A DNA stretch of 64,000 nucleotides from the NCBI RefSeq assembly GCF_020881035.1, contig NZ_JAJITC010000006.1, positions 62,001-126,000 of the forward strand, written 5' to 3'. Each line of letters opens with the position of its first letter. Position 1 is the first letter of the stretch. Positions 1 through 7,791 of this stretch are shown here, one piece after another. This stretch comes from Paraburkholderia translucens (GTDB lineage: Bacteria > Pseudomonadota > Gammaproteobacteria > Burkholderiales > Burkholderiaceae). The notes beneath the pieces are model-generated. The model had not been told where the DNA came from and did not search any database. It saw nothing but the letters and a program-made list of their open reading frames with translations. Both the position numbers and the translations under genes were made by a program.

Positions 1-432
1 CGAATCGCCGAGCGAATGCTCTATAGCGGCGGCGTGAATTACGCGATCTCCGTTACAAGCTGTCAACCTTCCGCGCTCCCGAGGTCGGTACACGCGGTCG
101 CCACGTTTCACAGGCATACCGGTCAATGCGCAGCGTGACGACTCTCGTGCGACGACGCGTTGCCAGATCTGTTCGCCCATATGGCCACGAAGCGGGTCGC
201 TCCACCGCACGCTGACCAACGATGCGGAAAGAATCTCCAGTATCTGGACCTTCCAGGTACGAAGCGATACCTCGTCTCGCCCGACCGCAGTTTTGCTGTC
301 GCGAGCGCGGCGCCCTCGCCCGCCTCCGTGCATCGACACACCATCGCAGACGGTCGCAATCCGCGATGGGTCGAGAAGGCACATCAACGCACCTTCGAAT
401 ACTTCGTCTTCCGCAGGGCTTACACGCATCAT
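1..432 (-). CDS. DUF3331 domain protein (3' end beyond window)
   Basis: The reverse strand is open from two tandem ATG codons at 432 down to base 1 (144 codons, no stop), so the C-terminus lies outside the window. The C-terminal half has the hallmarks I associate with DUF3331, a small family common in Burkholderiaceae: a VRWSD strand, a G-E-Q-x-W turn, then CALTGMPVKRGDRVYRPR, which is a zinc-ribbon-like Cys/Gly block, followed by the typical N-x-x-x-I-x-A tail. No enzymatic function is known for the family. The N-terminal 60 residues are basic and poorly conserved. A competing reading in another reverse frame (53-631) looks like a shadow because it lacks this motif. The family call is from memory of the motif, not a search. 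Confidence 0.7.
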   Translation of the reverse strand, partial: MMRVSPAEDEVFEGALMCLLDPSRIATVCDGVSMHGGGRGRRARDSKTAVGRDEVSLRTWKVQILEILSASLVSVRWSDPLRGHMGEQIWQRVVARESSRCALTGMPVKRGDRVYRPRERGRLTACNGDRVIHAAAIEHSLGDS

Positions 433-876
433 GGGAGGTTGCCTCCAGCCGGTTGTAGAAAGATTGTCTATCGCACGCGAGCACACCGCTCAGGCGGCTG
501 TCACACATCCGTTCGTGGCGGAGCGCGTTTCGACCGTCATTGCCTGAAGAACTCTGTCCATCGCCATTTCCACCATTGCTCGACACCGAGCACCCTTGGG
601 ATAGAGTGTAGTTAATGACCGCCTCCCGCACTATCAGCCCATGGTCGATGACCGGCTATACCAAGGTTTGCGTTTTCGCTGCTCTACGGCCAGTCAGGCA
701 CCGCCAGAGGCCCAGGTCCCATGGCTGGCCCGGAACAATAGCAGGGCACTGAGAGCGAGCACGGCGCGCATTGACCTCGCGTATAGTTGCGGCTACATCC
801 CGTGGAAGCGTCGCGCTGCGCACGTATGTCAACGCCTCGCTCTCCATTGCCGGTCGCTGCATGACACGTATCAGGA
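433..876. other. Intergenic stretch, no supported gene
   Basis: This 444-base stretch lies between the divergently read DUF3331 gene and the histidine kinase. Short open frames exist on both strands (for example 641-880 on the plus strand), but none has a ribosome-binding site or a recognisable protein motif. It presumably holds the promoters of both flanking genes. No convincing sigma-70 or sigma-54 box was found. Confidence 0.5.
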
Positions 877-2121
877 ATGAGCACGAGTTCCCCCATGTCG
901 ACACACAACATTCCCGTAGCTGATCAGCCCGCGTCCGCTTCTCTCGCAGAAAGCGAGCTGTTTCTGTCGGCACCGATCCCGATTCTCATCGAGGACTGGT
1001 CGCGCGTGTATCGCGCCATCAAGAGTTTGCAGTCCATTGGCATCAGCGATATCGACCAATACTTCGACGAGCGTCCCGAAGCGGTAGCGGAGCTTCGCGC
1101 CCTGCATTCCTTCGTTGCAGCGAACGATGCGGTCGTGAATCTCTTCGAGGCCGGTTCGATGGAGCGGTTCATGGAACGCGCCAAGATGCTTTTGCCGGCC
1201 GATCGCACCAGCAACAGCGCCGTGTTTCGCGCCATGTTCGAAAACAGGCCGACGTGTCAGGGAGAGCGCACACTGATTACGTTCACCGGTCGCACCGTGC
1301 CGATCGTGTGGCGCTGCTCGCTCCCGAAGAACGAGGAAGGTTATCGGCGCCTCTGCTTCTATGCGTTCGACGTGACGGAACAGAAGGAAAACAGCGACAG
1401 GCTCGAGGCTATGCGCACGGAAATGGCGCGTGCGTCACGTGTTTCGCTGTTTGGTGAAGTATCGGCTTCGATATTGCATGAGATCAGTCAGCCACTTTCG
1501 GCGACGCGGGCCTCTGCCGATGCGTCATTGCGCTGGCTTACCCGTGATCGACCGGACGTCCATGAGGCTGCCGCCGCTATCCGTGACGCCGCCCGCTGGG
1601 CACGCGACGCGACAGAGATATGCCGCAGAATCCGCGGCTTCCTTGGAAAAGTACCGGTCCAGATGGTCAGCTTTCCGGCTACCGAATCGGTGAACGCCGC
1701 GCTATTTCTGATAAAGCCGGAGGCTAACGCAAAGGACATTCATGTCGACAGCTCGGCCGATGCCGACGTGCATGTGTTCGCCGACCCGATCCAGATCCAG
1801 CAGGTGTTGGCAAATCTGTTGTTGAACGGGATTCAGGCCATCGCGACTGGCCCTTCTGCAGCACGCACGCTCACGGTGACGGTCAGGCAGGACGGCAACG
1901 AAGTTGTTTTCGAAGTGCGCGATACGGGGCCGGGCTTCGAGCCTGCGATGATCGAGCAGCTTTTCCAACCGTTTTACACCAGCAAACCCGACGGCATGGG
2001 CATGGGGCTTCCTGTCGCGCGCTCCATCGTCGAGGCTCATAACGGAAGGATCTGGGCGCACAGCGAACCTGGAGTAGGGACCTGCTTTGGCTTCGCCCTT
2101 CCCGCGACTTCGCAGCCTTGA
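877..2121 (+). CDS. PAS-type sensor histidine kinase, FixL-like
   Basis: A 414-residue soluble kinase with no membrane segment. Residues about 20-170 form a PAS-like sensor region ending in the usual FYAFDVTEQKE linker. The phospho-acceptor box is LHEISQPLSATRA (H-E-x-x-Q-P-L type of the HPK4/FixL group) near residue 205. The ATPase domain follows with an N box (NLLLNGIQAI), a G1 box (RDTGPGFEP) and a G2 box (GMGMGLPVARSIVEAHNG). It should autophosphorylate on that His and pass phosphate to a FixJ-like regulator. The obvious partner is the response regulator at 3486-4163, separated from it by a transporter gene on the opposite strand. An internal ATG at 895 is an alternative start. The signal sensed is unknown; no heme-binding FixL His was identified. 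Confidence 0.85.
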   Translation: MSTSSPMSTHNIPVADQPASASLAESELFLSAPIPILIEDWSRVYRAIKSLQSIGISDIDQYFDERPEAVAELRALHSFVAANDAVVNLFEAGSMERFMERAKMLLPADRTSNSAVFRAMFENRPTCQGERTLITFTGRTVPIVWRCSLPKNEEGYRRLCFYAFDVTEQKENSDRLEAMRTEMARASRVSLFGEVSASILHEISQPLSATRASADASLRWLTRDRPDVHEAAAAIRDAARWARDATEICRRIRGFLGKVPVQMVSFPATESVNAALFLIKPEANAKDIHVDSSADADVHVFADPIQIQQVLANLLLNGIQAIATGPSAARTLTVTVRQDGNEVVFEVRDTGPGFEPAMIEQLFQPFYTSKPDGMGMGLPVARSIVEAHNGRIWAHSEPGVGTCFGFALPATSQP

Positions 2122-2154
2122 AGCCGGCGGCGGCGAACATGAAACGGCGCCCTA

Positions 2155-3471
2155 TCACGACGACAACGGATAGCTCCGGTACTTCATCAGTACGAGCTGC
2201 GCAACGCCCGCGAGGGTCGCCGCAACGATCACGTACCACGCGGTGGCCAGCTGGCTGCCGCTCCACCGCACAAGGCTTGCGGCGATGAGCGGCGCTGTGC
2301 CTCCAAACAGCGCGACGCCGATTGCGTACGATAGCGAAAGACCCGTTACCCGATTTTCCGGCCGGAACTTCCGAAGAATCAACGTGATGGTCGGCCCTGC
2401 GCCCACCGCGGACACCCCTGCGATCAACGCGATCATCAGCATCGACATTGCCGCCGAGCCATGCGCAATGGCGACTGAGAATGCGGGATAGACGACGAGC
2501 GCCGTTGCGAGGCGTGAAGCGAGCACGACCGCATTTATGCCAAATCTGTCGGCAAGCGCGCCTCCTGCAAAGGAAGCTGCCAGCGTGACCATGCCCGTTA
2601 CGCACGTCGTTGTGAATGACTCCACCGAAGAGGGCGCGTGACCGGCCATGCCGGAACTCGTGACATAGATGACCACGTATGTCGGTACAGTGCCGCCCAA
2701 TATCAGGAACACCGAGAATATGAGCGGCGGACCATAGTCTCGCAGTCGCTTGCCGCCGGAGGCAGTACGCCGAAGATTTTCCGTCGGGTCCAGGACCGAT
2801 CTTCTAAGGAATAACTGAACTGGAACGAGGACCGCACCGAGGGCAAACGGGACGCGCCAACCCCAGTCCGAGAGTAACGCGGGAGATAGCGCAGCCGAAA
2901 GCGAAAGTCCGCATGCGCCGGCCAGCAGCAGTGCGAGTCCCTGCCCTGCCATCTGATACCCGCCGTATCGACCGGCTCGGTGCGCAGGACAGCTTTCGAT
3001 CAGAAGCGCACTTGACGAGCCCATTTCTCCGCCGATCGCAAAGCCCTGAAGCGTGCGGAATACGAGTATGGCAACCGATGCCAATGGGCCGATCGTCTCG
3101 TAAGAAGGCGTTATCGCGATTCCGACCGTACCGAGCGTAATCAACGGCCCCGTCAAAAGCATCGCTTGCTTTCGTCCCCGGACATCGGCGTATCGTCCGA
3201 TAATCGCACCGCCGACTGGCCGCGACAGGTAGCCGACGGCAAACACTGAGAGCGACAGCAATGCGCCACCGCCTGCTGCATTGGCGGGAAAATACGCCCG
3301 GCCAATGTAGGCCGCGAGCGTGGTGTACATGAAGAAGTCGAAGAATTCGATCGTGTTTGCAGCGACCAGTGCGCACACCTGGCCGGCACTCAATCCTGCG
3401 CGGATGGGGCGCGACGCCGCGCCCTCGACGCTTCGTATCTGCGACGGAATGCTATCGAACGAAGACGCCAT
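2155..3471 (-). CDS. MFS transporter, metabolite:H+ symporter (MHS) type
   Basis: A 438-residue inner-membrane protein with about 12 hydrophobic segments. The start of TM1 reads TIEFFDFFMYTTLAAYIG, the MHS signature with an acidic residue in TM1. The cytoplasmic loop GRYADVRGRKQAMLLTG is MFS motif A, and FRTLQGFAIGGEMG is typical of the ShiA/ProP/KgtP branch. It should take up an organic acid or zwitterion with protons; the substrate cannot be read from sequence. It lies 14 bases downstream of the FixJ-like regulator on the same strand, so the two are probably cotranscribed. The kinase gene converges on it. The arrangement suggests the two-component pair controls uptake of the sensed compound. 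Confidence 0.85.
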   Translation of the reverse strand: MASSFDSIPSQIRSVEGAASRPIRAGLSAGQVCALVAANTIEFFDFFMYTTLAAYIGRAYFPANAAGGGALLSLSVFAVGYLSRPVGGAIIGRYADVRGRKQAMLLTGPLITLGTVGIAITPSYETIGPLASVAILVFRTLQGFAIGGEMGSSSALLIESCPAHRAGRYGGYQMAGQGLALLLAGACGLSLSAALSPALLSDWGWRVPFALGAVLVPVQLFLRRSVLDPTENLRRTASGGKRLRDYGPPLIFSVFLILGGTVPTYVVIYVTSSGMAGHAPSSVESFTTTCVTGMVTLAASFAGGALADRFGINAVVLASRLATALVVYPAFSVAIAHGSAAMSMLMIALIAGVSAVGAGPTITLILRKFRPENRVTGLSLSYAIGVALFGGTAPLIAASLVRWSGSQLATAWYVIVAATLAGVAQLVLMKYRSYPLSS

Positions 3472-3485
3472 ATCAGACTTCCTCT

Positions 3486-4163
3486 TTAGTATTGTGTGGC
3501 CATATCCAGGGAGGCGGCTGGCCGTCGCACGCCGATAGTCTCCGACTTGCGTACCAGATCCGCGAGCGAGGAGGCGTTCATCTTGCGCATCACGGAGGCG
3601 CGATGCAGTTTGACGGTAATTACGCTCAGCCCGAGATATGAAGCGATCTGCTTGTTCAACGCTCCGCTTATCACGTACGAGAGCACCTCGCGCTCGCGGC
3701 GGGTGAGAAGGTCGAAGGACTGTTGCAACCGACTGCGGGTATCCTCCTGGGTCCGGCGCCTTGCGTCCAGAGACAGCGCAGAGTTAACGGCGTCGATCAG
3801 CTCCTGGTCGGCGAAAGGCTTGACCAGAAAGTCGACCGCCCCGCCCTTCAGCGCCTTTCTGCACACTTCGACATCGGCAAATCCAGTCATGAAGACGATG
3901 GGGATCGACGGCCGGTCTTCCGCCTGCTGGTACACGAGACCGCTTTCGCCGCGCAATCGGACGTCGAGGAGCAGGCAGCTCGCGACGTTCTCCCATTCTG
4001 CCGCGCGCAATTCGGCGGTACTCCCGAATACAGCGACGCGCAATCCCACCGAACGCAACAGCGTGTCGAGCGAAGCCCGCATCGCCGGATCGTCGTCAAC
4101 GATGTATACGACAGCCTTGGCATCGGTCTTCGGTACTGAGTCTGGCATCTTTGACGCTCCCAC
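3486..4163 (-). CDS. FixJ/LuxR-type response regulator
   Basis: A 225-residue regulator. The receiver domain (about 18-130) has the acidic pocket DDD, the phospho-acceptor Asp in CLLLDVRLRGESG, the Thr of MTGFADV and the Lys of VDFLVKPF. A LuxR-type helix-turn-helix follows (LTRREREVLSYVISGALNKQ, then IASYLGLSVITVKLHRASVM). This is the FixJ layout. It most likely receives phosphate from the HPK4-type kinase at 877-2121 and activates the transporter gene immediately downstream, whose start is 14 bases after its stop. The N-terminal Met choice (MGASKMPDSV) is uncertain by five residues. Receiver and output domains are complete. Confidence 0.88.
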   Translation of the reverse strand: MGASKMPDSVPKTDAKAVVYIVDDDPAMRASLDTLLRSVGLRVAVFGSTAELRAAEWENVASCLLLDVRLRGESGLVYQQAEDRPSIPIVFMTGFADVEVCRKALKGGAVDFLVKPFADQELIDAVNSALSLDARRRTQEDTRSRLQQSFDLLTRREREVLSYVISGALNKQIASYLGLSVITVKLHRASVMRKMNASSLADLVRKSETIGVRRPAASLDMATQY

Positions 4164-4170
4164 AATTCGA

Positions 4171-4611
4171 TCAACAGCCGTGCGCCGGAATGGGTGCGGC
4201 GATCACAGCTGAAAATCGCGCGGCGCTCTCGATTACCCCGTTCAGCTTGCCATCCAGATCGAGCGCCACATCGTGGATAGCGTCACAACCGAACTGCGCT
4301 AGCGCGGCTGAAGGAAGGTCGTACTCGATCCGGGTTTGGGCCTCGTTCAGGCCATAGACCAGGACCGTCAACGGCGCGTGGAGTGCGGCGCGCATGTCGA
4401 TGCGCGTCATGCTCCAGGCGATGAGGGGATTGCCGACGCTATATCTGACAGAAAGACGCGGTGCGCCGGCCATGGCGAAAAGAGCGCCATGATCGAGCTT
4501 GTCGAAACGCATCAGCCCATACGGCCCTTGCATCGCTTCCAGTCGCTTCACGGCGGCCTGTGACTCGTCATCGTCTTCGTGCGTTTGCGCCACGCGCGGA
4601 AAAGCCCTCAC
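4171..4611 (-). CDS. DUF302-like protein, probably N-terminally shortened
   Basis: A 146-residue protein read from a GTG at 4611 that overlaps the thiolase stop by four bases (GTGA). A second GTG about 15 bases on, with GTGAGGG upstream, is an alternative start. The body contains the blocks I associate with DUF302: GPYGLMRFDKLDHGALFAMA, then SVGNPLIAWSMTRIDMRAAL, then a V-L-V-Y-x-x-x-x-x-x-T-R-I-E-Y-D strand. Family members usually carry about 40-50 residues before the first block; here that part is replaced by a short acidic stretch. It may therefore be a deletion product joined to the thiolase, or a naturally short member. The function of the domain is not established. Translation is probably coupled to the thiolase. 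Confidence 0.65.
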   Translation of the reverse strand: MRAFPRVAQTHEDDDESQAAVKRLEAMQGPYGLMRFDKLDHGALFAMAGAPRLSVRYSVGNPLIAWSMTRIDMRAALHAPLTVLVYGLNEAQTRIEYDLPSAALAQFGCDAIHDVALDLDGKLNGVIESAARFSAVIAAPIPAHGC

Positions 4612-5798
4612 ACTTTCTCGAGCACCAGCGCGATTCCCTGGCCGCCGCCGATGCAAAGAGTCACGACGCCGCGGCGCAGCCCATCGCGCTGCATCGACCA
4701 CGCCAGGCGCGTGGTAAGAATCGCACCGGTCGCGCCGATCGGATGGCCGTGCGCGATCGCGCCGCCCTCGACGTTCACGATGTCCTCGGGGATGCCCAGT
4801 TCCTTCATCACCGCGAGCGGCACCGCCGCAAACGCTTCGTTGATCTCGAAGCGGTCCACGTCGCCAAGCGACAAGCCCGCCCGCTGCAACGCAAGCTGAA
4901 CGGCTGGCACAGGACCGAGACCGAAGAGGCCCGGCTCGACCGCCGCCACGCCCCACGACACGAGCTTCACCATGGGCGCGAGCCCGCGGGCTTCGGCGAA
5001 GCCGCGCTCGGCCACCAGCATGGCGCTCGCCGCGCTGTTCAGGCCTGGCGCATTGCCCGCCGTGATGGTGCCATCGGGGCGAAACGCTGGGCGCAGCCTG
5101 GCAAGCCCTTCCAGCGTCGTGTCCGGCCTCGGAGCTTCATCGGTGACGACGCGCTCCACGCCCTTCTTGCCCTTCACCTCGACCGCCACGATCTCCTCCT
5201 TGAAACGCCCCGCCGCCTGCGCGGCGGCGAAGCGCTGCTGGGAACGCACCGCCCAGTCATCCTGCTCGGCTCGCGTGAGCGCGGCCTGCGTCACCAGGTC
5301 TTCGGTATGCCAGCCCGAATGCTGGGCGGAAAACGCATCAACGAGACCATCGCGCAGCATGCTGTCGTGGATTTCGGCGTTTCCCATGCGATAGCCCCAG
5401 CGTCCGCCGTCCAGCAGATAAGGCGCCCGGTCCATGTTCTCCATGCCGCCCGCGAGCGCGACGTCGGTGAGACCTAGCATCACTTCCTGGGCCGCACTGG
5501 CAATAGCCTGCGCACCCGAGCCGCATACGCGGTTGAGCGTCAGCGCCGGCACCGTCACCGGCACGCCGCCACCAAGCTCCGCCTGGCGAGCCGGGTTCAT
5601 CTTGTTACCCGCCTGGATCACATTGCCGAGCACCACGGAGCCGAGCAGCGCGGGATCGAGGGTTGCGCGCGCCAATGTTTCGCGCACCACGACTGCGCCA
5701 AGCTCGGTGGCAGGGACATCCTTGAATGCGCCATTGAAGCCGCCAATCGCCGTACGCACCGGCTGGCACAAGACAATCTCACGTGTATTCATCGTCAC
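4608..5798 (-). CDS. Acetyl-CoA C-acyltransferase (thiolase)
   Basis: A 396-residue thiolase of normal length. The nucleophilic Cys is in LNRVCGSGAQAIASA, the general-base His in GGAIAHGHPIGATGA, and the second catalytic Cys in CIGGGQGIA. INEAFAAVPLAV is the family NEAF motif. It would condense or cleave acyl-CoA in the cytosol, as in the last step of beta-oxidation, in aromatic ring degradation, or at the start of polyhydroxyalkanoate synthesis. No other fatty-acid or PHA gene lies next to it, so the direction cannot be assigned. Its stop overlaps the start of the DUF302-like gene. The N-terminal MTMNTREIVLCQPVRTAIGG is standard; either Met is possible. Confidence 0.92.
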   Translation of the reverse strand: MTMNTREIVLCQPVRTAIGGFNGAFKDVPATELGAVVVRETLARATLDPALLGSVVLGNVIQAGNKMNPARQAELGGGVPVTVPALTLNRVCGSGAQAIASAAQEVMLGLTDVALAGGMENMDRAPYLLDGGRWGYRMGNAEIHDSMLRDGLVDAFSAQHSGWHTEDLVTQAALTRAEQDDWAVRSQQRFAAAQAAGRFKEEIVAVEVKGKKGVERVVTDEAPRPDTTLEGLARLRPAFRPDGTITAGNAPGLNSAASAMLVAERGFAEARGLAPMVKLVSWGVAAVEPGLFGLGPVPAVQLALQRAGLSLGDVDRFEINEAFAAVPLAVMKELGIPEDIVNVEGGAIAHGHPIGATGAILTTRLAWSMQRDGLRRGVVTLCIGGGQGIALVLEKV

Positions 5799-5947
5799 TT
5801 TTCCTATTTAGGAAATACAGATCAAGAGTCCCGAGTGCACCGTGTCAGATCCAATGGGACGCGAACTCCCGGCGCGGCATATGAGGAGCGGCGCGACGGG
5901 CGCCAGCGCAGTGATGCGTGCCGGCCGCGCCCTGCGACTACGTTCGA

Positions 5948-6397
5948 CTACAGCGGTCCCGGGCAAGCCGCGGGCGAACGAACGTGAATGGCACAGCTCG
6001 GCCCGATAAAATCAATGAACGCATTGGCCTGCACGACCGAAAGCAGCGGATAGCCTTTATCGTTCATGACATTGACCACGAGGACGATACTCGCGTCCTC
6101 ATCGATCTTCGCCTTGACGGCAGCCACGTCCGCCTCGGAACTGCGGTCCGCCACGACAACCTCCATGGCCCGCCGGTAGCGCGTCGTCAATTGTTCGGCC
6201 ATGGCGTTGAGCAATGGCCGAATCTCGTCGATCAAGATGAGGTCATAGCCGTTTTTCGCCAGATACTCCGCATAGGCTGAACCTATGGTTGAAAGCGCCC
6301 TGCTGACAACAGCGGTTCCGGGGGTAGGCGGCATAGCTGTATGAATACTCGACAGTGCGTTGTATCGTGCCCCTATCATCCACGCGGTCAGCGCCAT
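5948..6397 (-). pseudogene. Remnant of a short-chain dehydrogenase/reductase
   Basis: A 149-codon frame whose middle matches the N-terminal Rossmann half of SDR enzymes: IGSAYAEYLAKNGYDLILID (glycine-rich turn plus beta-2), then LLNAMAEQLTTRY, VEVVVADRSSEADVAAV-like residues and a VLVVNV strand near the usual NNAG position. The TGxxxGIG loop is degraded, the NNAG motif is lost, and there is no catalytic Ser-Tyr-Lys region because the frame ends about 120 residues early. The last 40 residues resemble nothing. This looks like a decayed fragment of an SDR of the YqjQ/DltE kind rather than a working gene. Confidence 0.6.
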
Positions 6398-6618
6398 TCT
6401 GCAACGACATATACGATCAGGTTTTCAGACACGACGCACGGTGACTGCCTGGCGTTACAGCAAAAAGTTTTTTTTCATCACATCAATTGTTTCCGGAATC
6501 GCTTCCGGTTACGCCACTTGAGCGCTCCGGTTCTTTCAGGACACGCGTCGAGCATCGATGATCTGCTTCGGCGAGCAAACGATTCCGTCCGTCGCCAACC
6601 TATCGCCACGGCGTCCTT

Positions 6619-7602
6619 TCATTGAGCTATATCGATGGACTGGGGCGTTCTATTGCTACGAGCCTCCCTTCGCAGCGACTGAGGGGCTATGCCGTATGCG
6701 CGGACAAATACTTCACGCAGATGACGCCCGTCGCGGAATCCCGTTTCCCGAGCGATCGTTTCGAGAGGATGGCGGCCTCGCTCTATCATGTTTCGCGCCG
6801 TTTCCAGGCGAAGCCGTTCGATCGCCTTGGCCGGGGATTCCCCGGTTTCCGAGAGGAATATGCGGCCGAACTGACGAGTACTTAAATGTGCGGCCTTCGC
6901 CAGATCGTCGACGCGCAGGGTTTTTGATAGGTTCACACGAGCATATTCGAGCGCCACCTGAATCCGCTCCGACTTTGGCGCGAGTGCGAGCATTTCCGAG
7001 TGCTGGGACTGGCCGCCCGATCGACGATGGTGCATGACGAGCGCACGGGCAACCGAGGTGGCGAACTCGCCGCCGTGGTCCTTTTCCACCATGCCGAGCG
7101 CGAGATCCATCGCAGCGGTCAGCCCTGCCGAAGTCCATATCCGGCCATCAACGATAAAGATGCGGTCCGGCTCGACACGCGCCTTGGGCCAGCGCTGCTG
7201 CATCGCCGCCGCGAACGCCCAATGCGTCGTTACGCGCCGTCCGTCAAGCAGGCCCGCCTCGGCAAGCACAAAACCGCCTGTGCAAAGTCCCGCGGTGCGA
7301 CGCGAACGGGCCGACGCTTCGTTGACAAATCGGAGTTCTTCCGGAGCCGTGGTTTGACCGATTGGATTGACTATTCCGCTGATCATCCATGTGTCCGCCG
7401 CGGCGCCAGAATCGGCCGCCAGGGTGTTGACGGACACGCCAAGCGATGCCCGAATTGCGCCGCCCTCGAGCGAATAGTTGGTGACGCTGTAGAGCTGCTC
7501 GCGCGCCACCACGTTGGCAATCTCGAAGACGGTCTGCGTCCCGATGGCCATGACCTGGAAGCCATCAGTCAAAAAATAGCCGATTCGATGCATCATTCTC
7601 AC
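6619..7602 (-). CDS. GlxA-family AraC-type transcriptional regulator
   Basis: A 327-residue regulator with two domains. Residues about 5-190 form a DJ-1/PfpI-like domain with the conserved Cys elbow in GLCTGGFVLAEAGLLDGR and the motif THWAFAAAMQQRWP. Residues about 220-315 form a double AraC helix-turn-helix (LRVDDLAKAAHLSTRQFGRI, then a second HTH around IARETGFRDGRHLREVF). Such proteins bind DNA and may sense a small ligand through the PfpI-like fold. It is divergent from the FAD oxidoreductase that starts at 7792, with 189 bases between them, so it may control that gene. No operator was identified. Confidence 0.85.
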   Translation of the reverse strand: MRMMHRIGYFLTDGFQVMAIGTQTVFEIANVVAREQLYSVTNYSLEGGAIRASLGVSVNTLAADSGAAADTWMISGIVNPIGQTTAPEELRFVNEASARSRRTAGLCTGGFVLAEAGLLDGRRVTTHWAFAAAMQQRWPKARVEPDRIFIVDGRIWTSAGLTAAMDLALGMVEKDHGGEFATSVARALVMHHRRSGGQSQHSEMLALAPKSERIQVALEYARVNLSKTLRVDDLAKAAHLSTRQFGRIFLSETGESPAKAIERLRLETARNMIERGRHPLETIARETGFRDGRHLREVFVRAYGIAPQSLRREARSNRTPQSIDIAQ

Positions 7603-7791
7603 CGCATTTCATGACCGAAAACCTGATTATAAATGTCGTTGAAAAATGCCGTGATCAAAGTGGATCATAGCCACTCGTCGGTTGTTCTTGATGCACTGTT
7701 CGATGGTATTGGAATCCGTTGCCACTACCAACGGCGTTGCGCAAGCGAAACGCCGCCTCGATACCGCACTCTCTCTATTACCAGGAACACG

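Noticed and set aside
53..631. 192-codon minus-strand frame at the left edge
   Set aside because: It overlaps the DUF3331 frame in another phase and lacks the conserved CALTG...RGDxVYRPR block.
641..880. 79-codon plus-strand ORF before the histidine kinase
   Set aside because: No ribosome-binding site and no protein-like pattern; it overlaps the kinase start.
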